Below, piece after piece: positions 51,760-61,821 of a stretch of 64,000 nt of DNA. The position numbers and the translations under genes were made by a program. Location: the NCBI GenBank assembly GCA_016719615.1, contig JADJYQ010000001.1:1710501-1774500 (forward strand), written 5' to 3'. Under the pieces are notes generated by a model. It saw only the letters and a program-made list of their open reading frames with translations, did not search any database and had not been told where the DNA came from. Source of the DNA: Saprospiraceae bacterium. GTDB taxonomy: Bacteria > Bacteroidota > Bacteroidia > Chitinophagales > Saprospiraceae. Numbering within the stretch: the first letter of the stretch is position 1; each line of letters starts with the position of its first letter.

Positions 51760-52730
51760 GATTTTTTGATTCGTAAAACAATTTTTCCAAATTGTTCGCG
51801 ATTGCTCATCCGATGAAATGCCAAATCAGCATTCGTTAAATCATAAACGGAATCAACAATTGGGACCATTTTTTTTTCATGAACCCAATTTAAAAATTCC
51901 TGAAAATCCAAAGGAGATCCCATAGTACTTCCAAGCAATGATATTTGTTTCCAAAATAGTTGTTGTGGAATCAAATCCTGAATTTTCCCTCCGGTCCCTC
52001 CATAAAAGCAGATTCTTCCACCAGGATTTACAAGTTTCATAAGTTTATTTACAGAATTTCCTGCATAAGCATCTACTATCAGATCAAATCCGTTGGGGTT
52101 AATAGACAAGAGTTTCTGATCCCAGTCTTCTTCTGTATAAAGCACCCCTTCTGCTGCACCTAAAGCTTTTGCTTTTTTAATCTTTATCTGATCTGATGAT
52201 GTTACAAAAGTTTCAAGACCCAGTTCTGTAGCCAATTGCAATATGAATAGCGCCACTCCCCCGCCAATGCCCGTCACTAACAATCGTTCGCCAGGTTGCG
52301 GATTACATCTAACTTTTAAAGCCCTGTAAGCAGTGACTCCGGCAAGTCCTATAGATGCTGCTTCCGCATCATCTAAATGCGTGGGTGCCATATGCAGATT
52401 GGACTCCGGAACGCTCACCATTTCAGCAAAGCTGCCATCTTCTGGCAAACCTAAAATTTGAAATGTCTTTGCTTGTGCCTTTTGGTCAGTACCCCAATAG
52501 AATCCTGGATTTATAATTTTACGCGATTCATTTGCATATCCACTGGCATCCGAACCTGGTATAATAGGATACTTGAGTCCCGCGTATTGGCCCTTCATAA
52601 TCCACACATCGCGGTGGTTTAGAGCGGAATGAGATACATTCAATTTTACAAATCCCTCTTTTTCTATAGGTTCCGGTAAATCAACCAACAATGGAGCGGA
52701 TCCCAATTCTTTAAGTTGTATGGCTTTCAT
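51756..52730 (-). CDS. Zinc-type alcohol dehydrogenase / quinone oxidoreductase-like MDR protein
   Basis: A 324-residue medium-chain dehydrogenase/reductase from the ATG at 52728-52730 (MKAIQLKELGSAPLL); a longer frame reaching 52772 would cover the terminator and is rejected. The N-terminal GroES-like domain contains LNHRDVWIMKGQY and IPGSDASG; the nucleotide-binding domain has GERLLVTGIGGGVALFILQLA and GGRICFYGGTGGK. It lacks the structural zinc Cys cluster of classic ADHs, so the quinone-oxidoreductase branch is likely. Substrate unknown. It ends by ATGA overlap into the phosphodiesterase gene. Confidence 0.87.
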   Translation of the reverse strand: MKAIQLKELGSAPLLVDLPEPIEKEGFVKLNVSHSALNHRDVWIMKGQYAGLKYPIIPGSDASGYANESRKIINPGFYWGTDQKAQAKTFQILGLPEDGSFAEMVSVPESNLHMAPTHLDDAEAASIGLAGVTAYRALKVRCNPQPGERLLVTGIGGGVALFILQLATELGLETFVTSSDQIKIKKAKALGAAEGVLYTEEDWDQKLLSINPNGFDLIVDAYAGNSVNKLMKLVNPGGRICFYGGTGGKIQDLIPQQLFWKQISLLGSTMGSPLDFQEFLNWVHEKKMVPIVDSVYDLTNADLAFHRMSNREQFGKIVLRIKKS

Positions 52731-52741
52731 CGTATAAATAT

Positions 52742-52773
52742 AAAAAAAAAGTGCCCTTACGAATAAGGACACT
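52742..52773 (-). terminator. Strong intrinsic terminator of the first giant surface-protein gene
   Basis: On the minus strand a 10-bp stem (AGUGUCCUUA paired with UAAGGGCACU, one G-U) is closed by a UUCG tetraloop and followed by eight U. It starts 27 bases after the 52801 stop codon and separates the giant-protein genes from the dehydrogenase/phosphodiesterase pair. Confidence 0.9.
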
Positions 52774-52800
52774 TCCCTTCATAAACCGATATAAAAATTT

Positions 52801-55800
52801 CTAATTGTTGAGTATCAATTTTTTAACTCCTGAAAAATGACCCGTTTCCATATGGTAATAATACATGCCGGGCCCTAAAAGGTCTTGTTTTGAGATCTGA
52901 ATTTGATTTCTTCCTTTTTGAGCAACGATTTCAATTTTCTTAATCAAAGATCCTCCTAAAGTGTAAAAACTAAAAGATACATTTTGCAACTCCGGAACGG
53001 TGAATGAAATTACTGTCAAATCACTAAATGGATTAGGTTCATTCTGATGTAATTGAGTGGTTGCGATTGCCTTTTTAGTGTTTCTTTCGCGCAAATTGAT
53101 GCTCATAAGCTCCAATTCATTTGTATAAGCTTCCGGAGATAATAAGTCGTTTCGCAATGTAATACCTTCTGAAACTTTAAGTTTCGCGTGAATTTTGAAA
53201 TTAAGATAAAATAAAACACCTTCTTGATTCGAAACTCCTTGAGCCGAATTCCAACTAAAGTTTAGTACTCCAGGTATTGCTTTAGAAATGGCCACATGGT
53301 TATCTTGTAAGTCCAAATTTGCGGTTTGTACGCCGATGAATTCCATTTTATCTACAGGATACATGGCACTAAACTGAAATCCACTAAGCACTCCGTTCCA
53401 ACTTCCGTAGACGGGTATTTTTCTTACACCGGGTTCTAAATTAACATCTGCATCCAATTCTAAGTAAAATTCTTCCGAACTTCTTTGTTCAATTCCATTT
53501 GAAAATTCAGTGGTTTTAGCACTTAAATTTACATCACCGGATTTGATAGCCATAAAGTTTGCTTCCTTATTCTCTCCTATTAAGTTCGAAAAATCGTAAT
53601 GTGTTTTCCATGGTGCATTTAACCAAGGATTATCAATCTGATCAAAAACAGTCTCATGTGTCAAGAAATTCCAGGAAGGAACTCCTTCTTTAAATTTATC
53701 TGTGATTCCAAGAATTAATTTTCTAATCTCAGAAATATCAGCAGCTGTAACATTCTGTGAATTGTTAACATCCGCTGCTATATACTGATAAGCTGAGGTG
53801 AATTTCTGAATTCCTAATATGTGTTTTTGAATCAAAACAATATCTGCAGTTGAAATTCCATTATTGATGTCATCATCTTTCCGCGGTCTTACCGTATAAT
53901 TTTCACCTTCTGGTAAATCAAGAAACATATAATTTCCAGACTTTTCTGAATTGATAGAACCAACGGTTAAACCATCTTTTAATAAATCCAAATGGGCATT
54001 TTGTAATACAGCCTGATTGCTGGTTGAAACAAGGCCGCTGATCAAACCACCATTTGTAAATCTGTTAGGACATGCATTTCCATTATCCTGCAATATTAAT
54101 TTCGTTTTGCAGAAAGTCTGGTTATTCCAGAGGTCTGTGATATAAATGGTCACATCAATCGTATCTGCAATGCCATTATCTATATCTGCGCAAGTATATG
54201 TTCTGACAGAATCGGAGATTGAACTGCTAAACGAAAACTTTAAATCCTTCTTAGCAGTACAGTTATCCTCACTTTTATCGTCAAAGTATCTTGCAGAAAC
54301 TTCAATTCTTCCATTATTAGGCATCACAACAGTTATCAACCCAGGTTTGCAGAATGGTGTAGGTGCCTTGCAATCATTAATTCTGATAATCTGGATACAT
54401 TTTCCAGCATTACCACAAGAATCTGCAGCTGTCCACTCTATTCTGTGAACACCAACTGGGTAGGTGCCACTTGCATTATTTCCAGTTTGTGAACTGCCAA
54501 ATGTTCCTGAACTATTTAGATCTACACGATAAGACCAAATAAGTTTATTATCATCCGTACAATCGTCTGTTGCAGAACCCACTAAATTGAGATTTGCATT
54601 GCAGCTAAAATCATTAGCACAAGTATCTCTTGCGGCACAAGTTGCAGAAGAAATTGTTGGAGCCATTGTATTTCTAACATAAATAATCTGCTCTCTATTA
54701 AAAACTCCAGGTGAATTCGGATTATTTACATCATACAGACACCAGGCAATAACGCGCCAATGTCTGATAATTTTAAGGCAAAATCCGCCAATATTGTAAA
54801 AACGTTCATCTGTATATCCTGCAATTGCATTTCCACAAGGTCTTACTGGAAAAATTGGTTTTCCTGCAAAATCAGGATGCGCATCAGAAGCTTTACAACC
54901 ATTGACTGTAATATCATCTGGCCAGTTTATTTTATTAAAGGTAAGTGGATCATTATCTCTAACCGTAATAGATTGAGGGCAAGTACTGGATAATCCACCC
55001 AATGATGTTGCTTTCCAAATTCTACGTATTGTTCCGACACCACATTTAAAATTTAAAGTATCATCAACATATGTAACATTTGCATTTGCACATGTGTTGT
55101 TAGCAGTCGCTCTTCCCAATATATTGAGATTTGATAAGTCTGTACCACAATTTACAGTGATATTCGGAGGGCAACTGATCGCCGGTGGAATTTTCTCCTG
55201 TACGGTAACAGATACCATGCAATCATTATAGTTTCCGCTGGCATCCCAAACTCTAAAAACTACCATATGAGGATTCTGAGCTAAGTCTGCACAACAGAAT
55301 GTAACTTTAGATCCAAAGTCTGTATTTCCTGGAACACCACACCAATCCTGCATTCTTCTCACAGCCATAGAATCCAACTCGCAATTGTCAATGGATCCAT
55401 TATCTAATGATGTTGCAAAAATACTGGCAATACCTTGCTCATTTAAACTTACAACTGTATGTTCATCACAGATAGCCACAGGCTGTAAATTATCTTCAAT
55501 AAGAACTTCTACCCGACATTTGGTAGAATTACCACAGGCATCTGTTACCACATATTGTACCCATGTGGTGTCTTTTGGCAACCCTGTAATAATTGCATTT
55601 CCATTTCTATAACTAATATTATCAGTCCTGTAATTTCCGGCTTCGGGCATTCCATCCGGACCTGCAAGTTTGTACTCAACGGTAAACGTTGTTGTGTTAC
55701 AATCGATGATTAAATCCGGTGGTGGAATCGTAGCAGTTCCTGTGCAGGAATAATAGTCCATTGGAAATTTAATATAATTCTGACTGCAGGAAACAATAGG

Positions 55801-57057
55801 TGCTTTATGGTCAGTTACTTTAATAAACTGAACACGTTCTTCCAGTTGGCCTGTACACCAGTCAAAAACCCGCCATGTGCGCAATAACTTAAATGAATTA
55901 CCACATACAGGTATCCGGATATCTCTATAAGTAACTGCTATATGGTCGCAATGTACATTTGTTGGGTAACCAGTTCCTTTCCATTTTACACTGCCATTTG
56001 AACGAAGTTCATCATAAGGTGATGGATTGCCATTATCTAAAGCATTCCAACCTGCCGGATAGGGACCAATTGCAGGTTCAATACTATCGCACTGCAAAGC
56101 GGGCAATTGGAAACCATCGTAATTTAAAGGCCAATTAATTAAGCCAATCGTGGCTTGAATAATGTATATAGAATCTTTGCAAGTAGTTTTATTACCCTTA
56201 CAATCTACTGCAGTCCAGTTTCTTTCAACTTGCGCATAATACCTTGCATTACATCCATTCTTAATATAAACATCATAATAACACAATTCAACATCACAAC
56301 ACAAATCAAAATCTTCAACGATATAACATTGACTTTTGGTTGCATGCGCTGTTACATCAGCGCTTGGCGGCAATGGAAATCCAATGGAATCTGGAGAATA
56401 ATCATCATCGCAGCCTACTAAATATGGACTTGGATTACACTCCAAAAGAGGAATATACTTGTCTTCTATAAATATCCGCCCCCAGCATGAAATACCTGAG
56501 CATATATGTCTGATATGCACTTTAAGTACTTGCCCAAGATTAGCATAGGTGACGACATTTCCTGCCATAGGAACATTGTTTGTATTGTAAACGGTAACCT
56601 GAAAGGCATCAGCAGGATATTGCTCTCCTTCAAGAATAACCCCCGGAGTAATAACAGCCCGACAATTTCCATCAAGACTTACATTTACAAGGTCATCACA
56701 GGCCATTGCAATATCTCCTTCAACAAATACTTGTTGAAAAATAGTTGTAATACCATCAGTAAGTCTAATCTGGAACGTACCCGGTACCAAACCCCACGAA
56801 ATCGTAAAGGAATTGGTCGGCATAACGGGAACTGGATTAAAACTACCACCACCTAAAATGCTTACAGTCCACGGACCGTTTGCAAAAGTGTAAGCAACAG
56901 TAGCTCCAGGGCATACGCTCGTGTCTCCACTTACGTATTGTGCTTTAAGTTGCGAAGTCAATCCGAACGCGATAAAAAAGATACAAGCTTTAACAAGTAC
57001 CAAATTTAACCTGCGGGTGAAAAGGAAGGTTTCCACAAGATTCGTAATCCTCTTCAT
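52801..57057 (-). CDS. Giant secreted protein: HYR-like modules, dockerin-like and cohesin-like domains, T9SS sorting domain (paralogue 1)
   Basis: From the ATG at 57055-57057 the protein has about 1418 residues with a 40-residue signal peptide ending SQLKA-Q; the same length and ending in paralogue 2 support this start over ATGs at 57090 and 57066. Numbering below is from 57090. Cys-rich, HYR-like Ig modules fill about 150-1050 (for example CPPNITVNCGTDLSNLN near 638). A dockerin-like EF-hand pair lies at about 1071-1125: loop 1 DDDINNGISTAD, then KHILG; loop 2 DVNNSQNVTAAD, then RKLILG. A cohesin-like beta domain follows (about 1205-1332; VRKIPVYGSWNGVLSGFQFS), then the T9SS sorting domain (about 1345-1429; NEPNPFSDLTVISF). 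It is probably a surface structural or adhesive protein; ligand unknown. A strong terminator follows. Confidence 0.88.
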   Translation of the reverse strand: MKRITNLVETFLFTRRLNLVLVKACIFFIAFGLTSQLKAQYVSGDTSVCPGATVAYTFANGPWTVSILGGGSFNPVPVMPTNSFTISWGLVPGTFQIRLTDGITTIFQQVFVEGDIAMACDDLVNVSLDGNCRAVITPGVILEGEQYPADAFQVTVYNTNNVPMAGNVVTYANLGQVLKVHIRHICSGISCWGRIFIEDKYIPLLECNPSPYLVGCDDDYSPDSIGFPLPPSADVTAHATKSQCYIVEDFDLCCDVELCYYDVYIKNGCNARYYAQVERNWTAVDCKGNKTTCKDSIYIIQATIGLINWPLNYDGFQLPALQCDSIEPAIGPYPAGWNALDNGNPSPYDELRSNGSVKWKGTGYPTNVHCDHIAVTYRDIRIPVCGNSFKLLRTWRVFDWCTGQLEERVQFIKVTDHKAPIVSCSQNYIKFPMDYYSCTGTATIPPPDLIIDCNTTTFTVEYKLAGPDGMPEAGNYRTDNISYRNGNAIITGLPKDTTWVQYVVTDACGNSTKCRVEVLIEDNLQPVAICDEHTVVSLNEQGIASIFATSLDNGSIDNCELDSMAVRRMQDWCGVPGNTDFGSKVTFCCADLAQNPHMVVFRVWDASGNYNDCMVSVTVQEKIPPAISCPPNITVNCGTDLSNLNILGRATANNTCANANVTYVDDTLNFKCGVGTIRRIWKATSLGGLSSTCPQSITVRDNDPLTFNKINWPDDITVNGCKASDAHPDFAGKPIFPVRPCGNAIAGYTDERFYNIGGFCLKIIRHWRVIAWCLYDVNNPNSPGVFNREQIIYVRNTMAPTISSATCAARDTCANDFSCNANLNLVGSATDDCTDDNKLIWSYRVDLNSSGTFGSSQTGNNASGTYPVGVHRIEWTAADSCGNAGKCIQIIRINDCKAPTPFCKPGLITVVMPNNGRIEVSARYFDDKSEDNCTAKKDLKFSFSSSISDSVRTYTCADIDNGIADTIDVTIYITDLWNNQTFCKTKLILQDNGNACPNRFTNGGLISGLVSTSNQAVLQNAHLDLLKDGLTVGSINSEKSGNYMFLDLPEGENYTVRPRKDDDINNGISTADIVLIQKHILGIQKFTSAYQYIAADVNNSQNVTAADISEIRKLILGITDKFKEGVPSWNFLTHETVFDQIDNPWLNAPWKTHYDFSNLIGENKEANFMAIKSGDVNLSAKTTEFSNGIEQRSSEEFYLELDADVNLEPGVRKIPVYGSWNGVLSGFQFSAMYPVDKMEFIGVQTANLDLQDNHVAISKAIPGVLNFSWNSAQGVSNQEGVLFYLNFKIHAKLKVSEGITLRNDLLSPEAYTNELELMSINLRERNTKKAIATTQLHQNEPNPFSDLTVISFTVPELQNVSFSFYTLGGSLIKKIEIVAQKGRNQIQISKQDLLGPGMYYYHMETGHFSGVKKLILNN

Positions 57058-57152
57058 AATTTTCATATTTTGATGTAAGAGATGTGACATAATTCTAAAT
57101 TTATATATCAGCTTAATAAAAGTTTAATTTTGATTTTTAAGGTGGGCTTTCA

Positions 57153-57176
57153 TCCGGGAACATAAATGTTCCCGGA
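57153..57176. repeat. Perfect 11-bp palindrome between two giant-protein genes
   Basis: TCCGGGAACAT and ATGTTCCCGGA flank AA, with an outer GGCT/AGCC stem at 57145-57148 and 57180-57183. It lies 26 bases past the paralogue 2 stop and about 60 bases upstream of the next coding region. It lacks a following T-run, so it may be an attenuator, mRNA-stabilising hairpin or protein-binding palindrome rather than a full terminator. Confidence 0.55.
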
Positions 57177-57201
57177 ATCAGCCTAATTACCCAAGAACCG
57201 T

Positions 57202-60200
57202 TTATTTTAAAATGACCATTTTCCTCATGGATTGATAGCCATTAACATCTAATCTATAATACAATACTCCATCACCTTTTAATTCATCAGAAGTCATAAG
57301 CAATGTATTCATACCTGGTTTTGCAGGGATGGTATACGCATTTAACAAATGTCCTGATAAATTGTAAACATGTATTTTAGCTATACTTGCAACCGGAACA
57401 TTAAAATAAATCATGGTTTCATCCATAAAAGGATTTGGTACGTTCTGGAATAATGCATAACCATGTACATCTCCGGGTTCACTGCTGTTTCTAAACAACA
57501 ATTCTATCTTTTTATCTTTTTCAGGATGGTAAGACTCAGCTACCATAACATTATGATTCATACGCAATGACCCCGCGTGAATATTTCCGTTTTGATTGGC
57601 TTTAAAAACCATTTCAAAAAGGACATCTGTTGCATTCAGATTTACAGTTTCATTTTCATTCCAACTCAATCTTATTTGACCATCATGGTATCTGTAATGA
57701 TCTTTGGTCAATAAGATAGCACCTGGCAATATGTCTACTAATTCAAGTTCATTTGATGAAAGCTCTAAAGCGAATTGCATACCCATGACGGCAGATTTTT
57801 CAAAACTCTTAACCTTTACTTTCACCAATTCACCGGCCTTATAATTTTGCTCACTGATTTCCAAAAACATAACATCTCTTGATCGAACTGTTTGACTTGC
57901 AAAACCTGTGTTTGCTTCACCGGTTACATCTCCAGTTTTAATTCCAATAAAATTTAAACTTGATTGGTTTTGTGACATTTGGTCAATACTCAATTTTGTG
58001 GTATAGTTCATAAAATCATCCATACCAATTGGCGTATTTGCATCCACAAAATTCCAGGATGTGTTATCTTCAAATTGATTCTGCACTCCTAAAATTAACT
58101 TGCGCAACTCAGAGATATCACGCGCTGTAATGCTACCAGATTTGTTCACGTCAGCTGCAATTAATTTATAAGGTGTATCCATAAGTTCCAAACCAAGGAT
58201 ATGCCTTTGAATTTTGACGATATCCTTCGTGGTAATTCCGTTCATAGGATCCATGTCATAATTTGCAGTTATTTTATAATCCTGGTACATTTGGAGATCA
58301 TTGAAAATATAATTTCCTGATGTACCTGTTATTGCTTGCTTTATAATGCCATTGTTGTCTGAAACAAATACAACGACTTCAGGTGATGGATTATCATTAT
58401 AACCTTTAATAAATCCTGAAGCTGATCCTAATGTGATCATATCAGGACACACATTAGAATTGTCTTGTAAAATCAATTTTGTTTTACATACGTCCTGATT
58501 ACCTGCATTATCTGTAATGTATACATTCACCTCAATAGTATCACTAATTCCATTGGCAATATCCGCGCATGTAAAGACACGCGAAGAATCAGCTATACTA
58601 GTGGTAAAAGAATATTTTAATTCATTCGATGGAGTACAATTGTCCTCTCCGTATTGAATAAAGTCTTTTGCCCAAACAGTTACCGTTCTATTGTTTTGCA
58701 TAAGCACCGTTACAAGTCCATCTTTGCAATATGGTGTTGGTCTTTTACAATCTTTTATGGTGATAAGGTAAGTGCAGGTTTTCGAATTTCCACACAAGTC
58801 TTCTACCGTCCAGGTGATGCGATGAATCCCGGCCATGAAATTAAAACTAAATCGATTTCGATTACTGTTTAAATCAGAAACGCCATCATTGTTTAAGTCT
58901 AAATGATAGGTCCACCTTAAATCACTTTGAGATGTACATAAATCCGTAGCGCTAGCTTCAAGGATTACAGATACTCTACAAGCTTCTGTAATACAAAATT
59001 CTCTGTCCGAGCAAGAACTGGTAAATGTAGGAGCTTCAGTATTATTTATTTTGATGACCTGCGTGCGATACCAAATACCTGTTCCATTTTGAGGATTGTA
59101 AGTACACCAATCAATAACAGTCCATTTACGAAGAATTTTAAAACAAACCCCCTCTACATAATTAAAAACAAGATCCTCAGATGATGCGATCGGTTGATTG
59201 CAAGCATCTTTATTTAAATAAACGGGTTTGCCTGTTATCGAAGGATCTGCCTGATCAGTACAACCGTTTAAAGTTGTATCACGTGGCCACACAATATCTT
59301 CATATCGAAACGGAGTTGGATCAACAACAGTAATCATCTGCTGACAAGAATCTCTTAAACCACCATTATCGATTGCAATAAACTCTCTGACAAGAGTTCC
59401 AAGATTACAAGAGTTTAAATTATTATATACTCTGGTTTGAATGGTAACATTACAATTATCTGTTGAAGTAGAACTTCCAAATACATTTAAGTTGGATAAG
59501 TCAGTTCCACAGTTTACAGTAACATTACCAGGACATTTAACATCTGGTGGAAGTTTATCCTGAATAAATGCTTCGACCATACACTCACTTGAATTGCCGG
59601 CTTTATCGATAACTCTTAAAACCATCATCACACCCCTGGTTGGATGTACATCATTGCAACAGAATTCTTGAGTTGCTGCAAATGAAGTAGTACCACAAGG
59701 CCCTGGGTTCATTCTTCTGACCCGGAATGTTACACTATCGCAATTATCATGACTGTGATCGTCAAAAACAGATGCTGGCACTGTTGCCCTACCTGTAGAT
59801 CCTAATGAAATGACAGTTTTCTGATGACAAACTGCTACAGGTGGCGTATTATCCACAACTTCAATATCAAATTGACAAACGCTGTAATTACCACAACCAT
59901 CCGTTATTGTATAATAGATCCAGTTACAACCCAATGGCATATCACTCACCTGAAATCTTCCATCAGGTAATTGCGTCACATTGTGTGTCGTGCCTTGACC
60001 AGGAACCGGTTTGCAGTTTGTTGGATCAATAGCAGGCAAATGTGTAACAGAATAATCCCAACCGGAACAATTTTCAATCACATAAGGAACCTTATGATCA
60101 ACAATGGTTTGAGGAGTTAAATCCTGTGGAACCGGCAAAATTAAAGTGCCATCACAATTCCAAGGATTTGTATTAACTGTATAATTGCTTGGACAAGTCA

Positions 60201-61662
60201 CTAAAGGTGCTCTGTCGTCTACTACTTTTATTTGTTGAATATAATCTATTCTAAAGGATGGATTACACCAATCCAAAATCAACCATCTTCTCAACAATTT
60301 ATAAGTTCCCTTACAAACTTGAATGGTATCATCTTGAAAATCATATTGAATATTACCGCAGTAAATACCATTAGGTTTTCCGGTACCTGTAATAGTTGTG
60401 TCAGGAAATCCGTTTGGCAATTTAGTCCAGCTACCATTACATAATAAGTATGGTCTGTTACCGGGTTGTCCGTCATAATGCGGGGGCAATGTTATATCTG
60501 CTAAAGTACCTCTTCTTAAATCTATGGTATCAAAGCAACAAGCTTGATAACCGCCTGGATCTGAAGCACACCATTTGCGATAAATGGTAGCACTTAATTC
60601 GGGATTGCTACACTCATATTTAACTAAACTATCCTGATAAGTGAGATACACGATACCACACGCATCAATACCTGTTACAACATAAGGGTAAACATTCTGA
60701 TTGACATTCATCAATGGCACTGGAAATCCCAAAGCTGCCGGTGAAATATCAGCTGAACAACTAATGGTATCGCGGACCCTACAGTTGAGCTCTGGCGGTG
60801 ATTTATCTTCCAAGACGATATATCCCCAGCAACTATTATCGCAAACAATGTTTCGAACATTGACACTAAGTTTTTTGTTGATATAACTTTGATCTAATGG
60901 CATAAAGACTTGCTTCTTGCCATCAAATATGGTCACTTCAAAGAATCCTAAATCTGAACATTCAGCAATCTCGCCTTCCAAAATCATATCTGCAAGAATT
61001 TCAGCTTCACAGATACTATTTACGGATACCTGCACTTGATTGTTACAGACTAATTGGCAATTAGCCCAACAGTTGGGAATGATTACAAAATTGGATGTTA
61101 CCGTTTCTAAGTTCGCAATAGGTGCAGTATTTGAAACCGTAAAACTATTCTGCAACTGTGCAGGCGCATTGATAGCATTTGGATCGATTTCCACCCTGAT
61201 CTGATAGATAACTGTATCATTTACATTTCCTGCAAAAAATCCTGTACCATCAGTTAGGTTAGGATCAGAGGATCCATCGAAAAGTGGATTAATGACTCCG
61301 GGATTAGATCCAATCGTTGTAGAAACAACAATTGGCAAACCTACAACTCTTACGAATGCAGTTCCTAAATTTCCAGGTGCGTTCAGTTGATCAATCACAG
61401 AAATTCCAAAATACATTCCTGCAAACATTCCGCAAGCGTTTGTATTCACAACCTGCAACCTGTATATGGCATCAAAGTTTCCTGTGATTCCACTAGCAGG
61501 GGCTGCTACCGCAAGCAATGTTTTTTCAACCTGCAAACAGGTTTGCGCTTTCAACTGCATTCCCGACATCAGAAAACTGATTCCCAATATCGCGATCGTC
61601 AATCTACTAATTCGTCTTGTTAGTTTCTCAACACTAATACCGAAACAAAATGTCGTGTTCAT
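57202..61662 (-). CDS. Giant secreted protein: HYR-like modules, dockerin-like and cohesin-like domains, T9SS sorting domain (paralogue 2)
   Basis: With the ATG at 61660-61662 the protein has about 1486 residues and a 40-residue signal peptide ending MQLKA-Q; an ATG at 61680 is 6 codons upstream. Numbering below is from 61680. The N-terminus resembles anchor-type conserved-repeat domains (NTNACGMFAGMYFG, about 85-100). Cys-rich HYR-like modules follow through about 1110; CPGNVTVNCGTDLSNLN near 710 is nearly identical to the module in paralogue 1. The dockerin-like EF-hand pair (about 1142-1195) has loops DMDPMNGITTKD and DVNKSGSITARD. The cohesin-like domain is at about 1269-1395, and the T9SS sorting domain (QNVPNPFMDETMIYF) at about 1408-1492. 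The gene is about 100 bases from each neighbour of the same type. Confidence 0.88.
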   Translation of the reverse strand: MNTTFCFGISVEKLTRRISRLTIAILGISFLMSGMQLKAQTCLQVEKTLLAVAAPASGITGNFDAIYRLQVVNTNACGMFAGMYFGISVIDQLNAPGNLGTAFVRVVGLPIVVSTTIGSNPGVINPLFDGSSDPNLTDGTGFFAGNVNDTVIYQIRVEIDPNAINAPAQLQNSFTVSNTAPIANLETVTSNFVIIPNCWANCQLVCNNQVQVSVNSICEAEILADMILEGEIAECSDLGFFEVTIFDGKKQVFMPLDQSYINKKLSVNVRNIVCDNSCWGYIVLEDKSPPELNCRVRDTISCSADISPAALGFPVPLMNVNQNVYPYVVTGIDACGIVYLTYQDSLVKYECSNPELSATIYRKWCASDPGGYQACCFDTIDLRRGTLADITLPPHYDGQPGNRPYLLCNGSWTKLPNGFPDTTITGTGKPNGIYCGNIQYDFQDDTIQVCKGTYKLLRRWLILDWCNPSFRIDYIQQIKVVDDRAPLVTCPSNYTVNTNPWNCDGTLILPVPQDLTPQTIVDHKVPYVIENCSGWDYSVTHLPAIDPTNCKPVPGQGTTHNVTQLPDGRFQVSDMPLGCNWIYYTITDGCGNYSVCQFDIEVVDNTPPVAVCHQKTVISLGSTGRATVPASVFDDHSHDNCDSVTFRVRRMNPGPCGTTSFAATQEFCCNDVHPTRGVMMVLRVIDKAGNSSECMVEAFIQDKLPPDVKCPGNVTVNCGTDLSNLNVFGSSTSTDNCNVTIQTRVYNNLNSCNLGTLVREFIAIDNGGLRDSCQQMITVVDPTPFRYEDIVWPRDTTLNGCTDQADPSITGKPVYLNKDACNQPIASSEDLVFNYVEGVCFKILRKWTVIDWCTYNPQNGTGIWYRTQVIKINNTEAPTFTSSCSDREFCITEACRVSVILEASATDLCTSQSDLRWTYHLDLNNDGVSDLNSNRNRFSFNFMAGIHRITWTVEDLCGNSKTCTYLITIKDCKRPTPYCKDGLVTVLMQNNRTVTVWAKDFIQYGEDNCTPSNELKYSFTTSIADSSRVFTCADIANGISDTIEVNVYITDNAGNQDVCKTKLILQDNSNVCPDMITLGSASGFIKGYNDNPSPEVVVFVSDNNGIIKQAITGTSGNYIFNDLQMYQDYKITANYDMDPMNGITTKDIVKIQRHILGLELMDTPYKLIAADVNKSGSITARDISELRKLILGVQNQFEDNTSWNFVDANTPIGMDDFMNYTTKLSIDQMSQNQSSLNFIGIKTGDVTGEANTGFASQTVRSRDVMFLEISEQNYKAGELVKVKVKSFEKSAVMGMQFALELSSNELELVDILPGAILLTKDHYRYHDGQIRLSWNENETVNLNATDVLFEMVFKANQNGNIHAGSLRMNHNVMVAESYHPEKDKKIELLFRNSSEPGDVHGYALFQNVPNPFMDETMIYFNVPVASIAKIHVYNLSGHLLNAYTIPAKPGMNTLLMTSDELKGDGVLYYRLDVNGYQSMRKMVILK

Positions 61663-61720
61663 TTTGGATAATTTATTCATTGTAAATATGTTTCATTTAA
61701 TACATGACAATTTCTGAGAT

Positions 61721-61741
61721 CCTCAAACGGTTCTTTCGAGG
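61721..61741. repeat. Hairpin-forming inverted repeat between paralogue 2 and paralogue 3
   Basis: CCTCAAACG and CTTTCGAGG form a 9-bp stem (one G-U) around GTT. It lies in the 141-base gap downstream of paralogue 3 and upstream of paralogue 2, at the same relative place as the palindrome at 57153-57176. No T-run follows, so a terminator role is uncertain. Confidence 0.35.
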
Positions 61742-61821
61742 GTCAAGCATTGAGTTATAGTTTATTAAATAAGAACAAAGAGGGGGTATACCTTAAAACG
61801 CTTAATGTTTGCTGGTATGCT

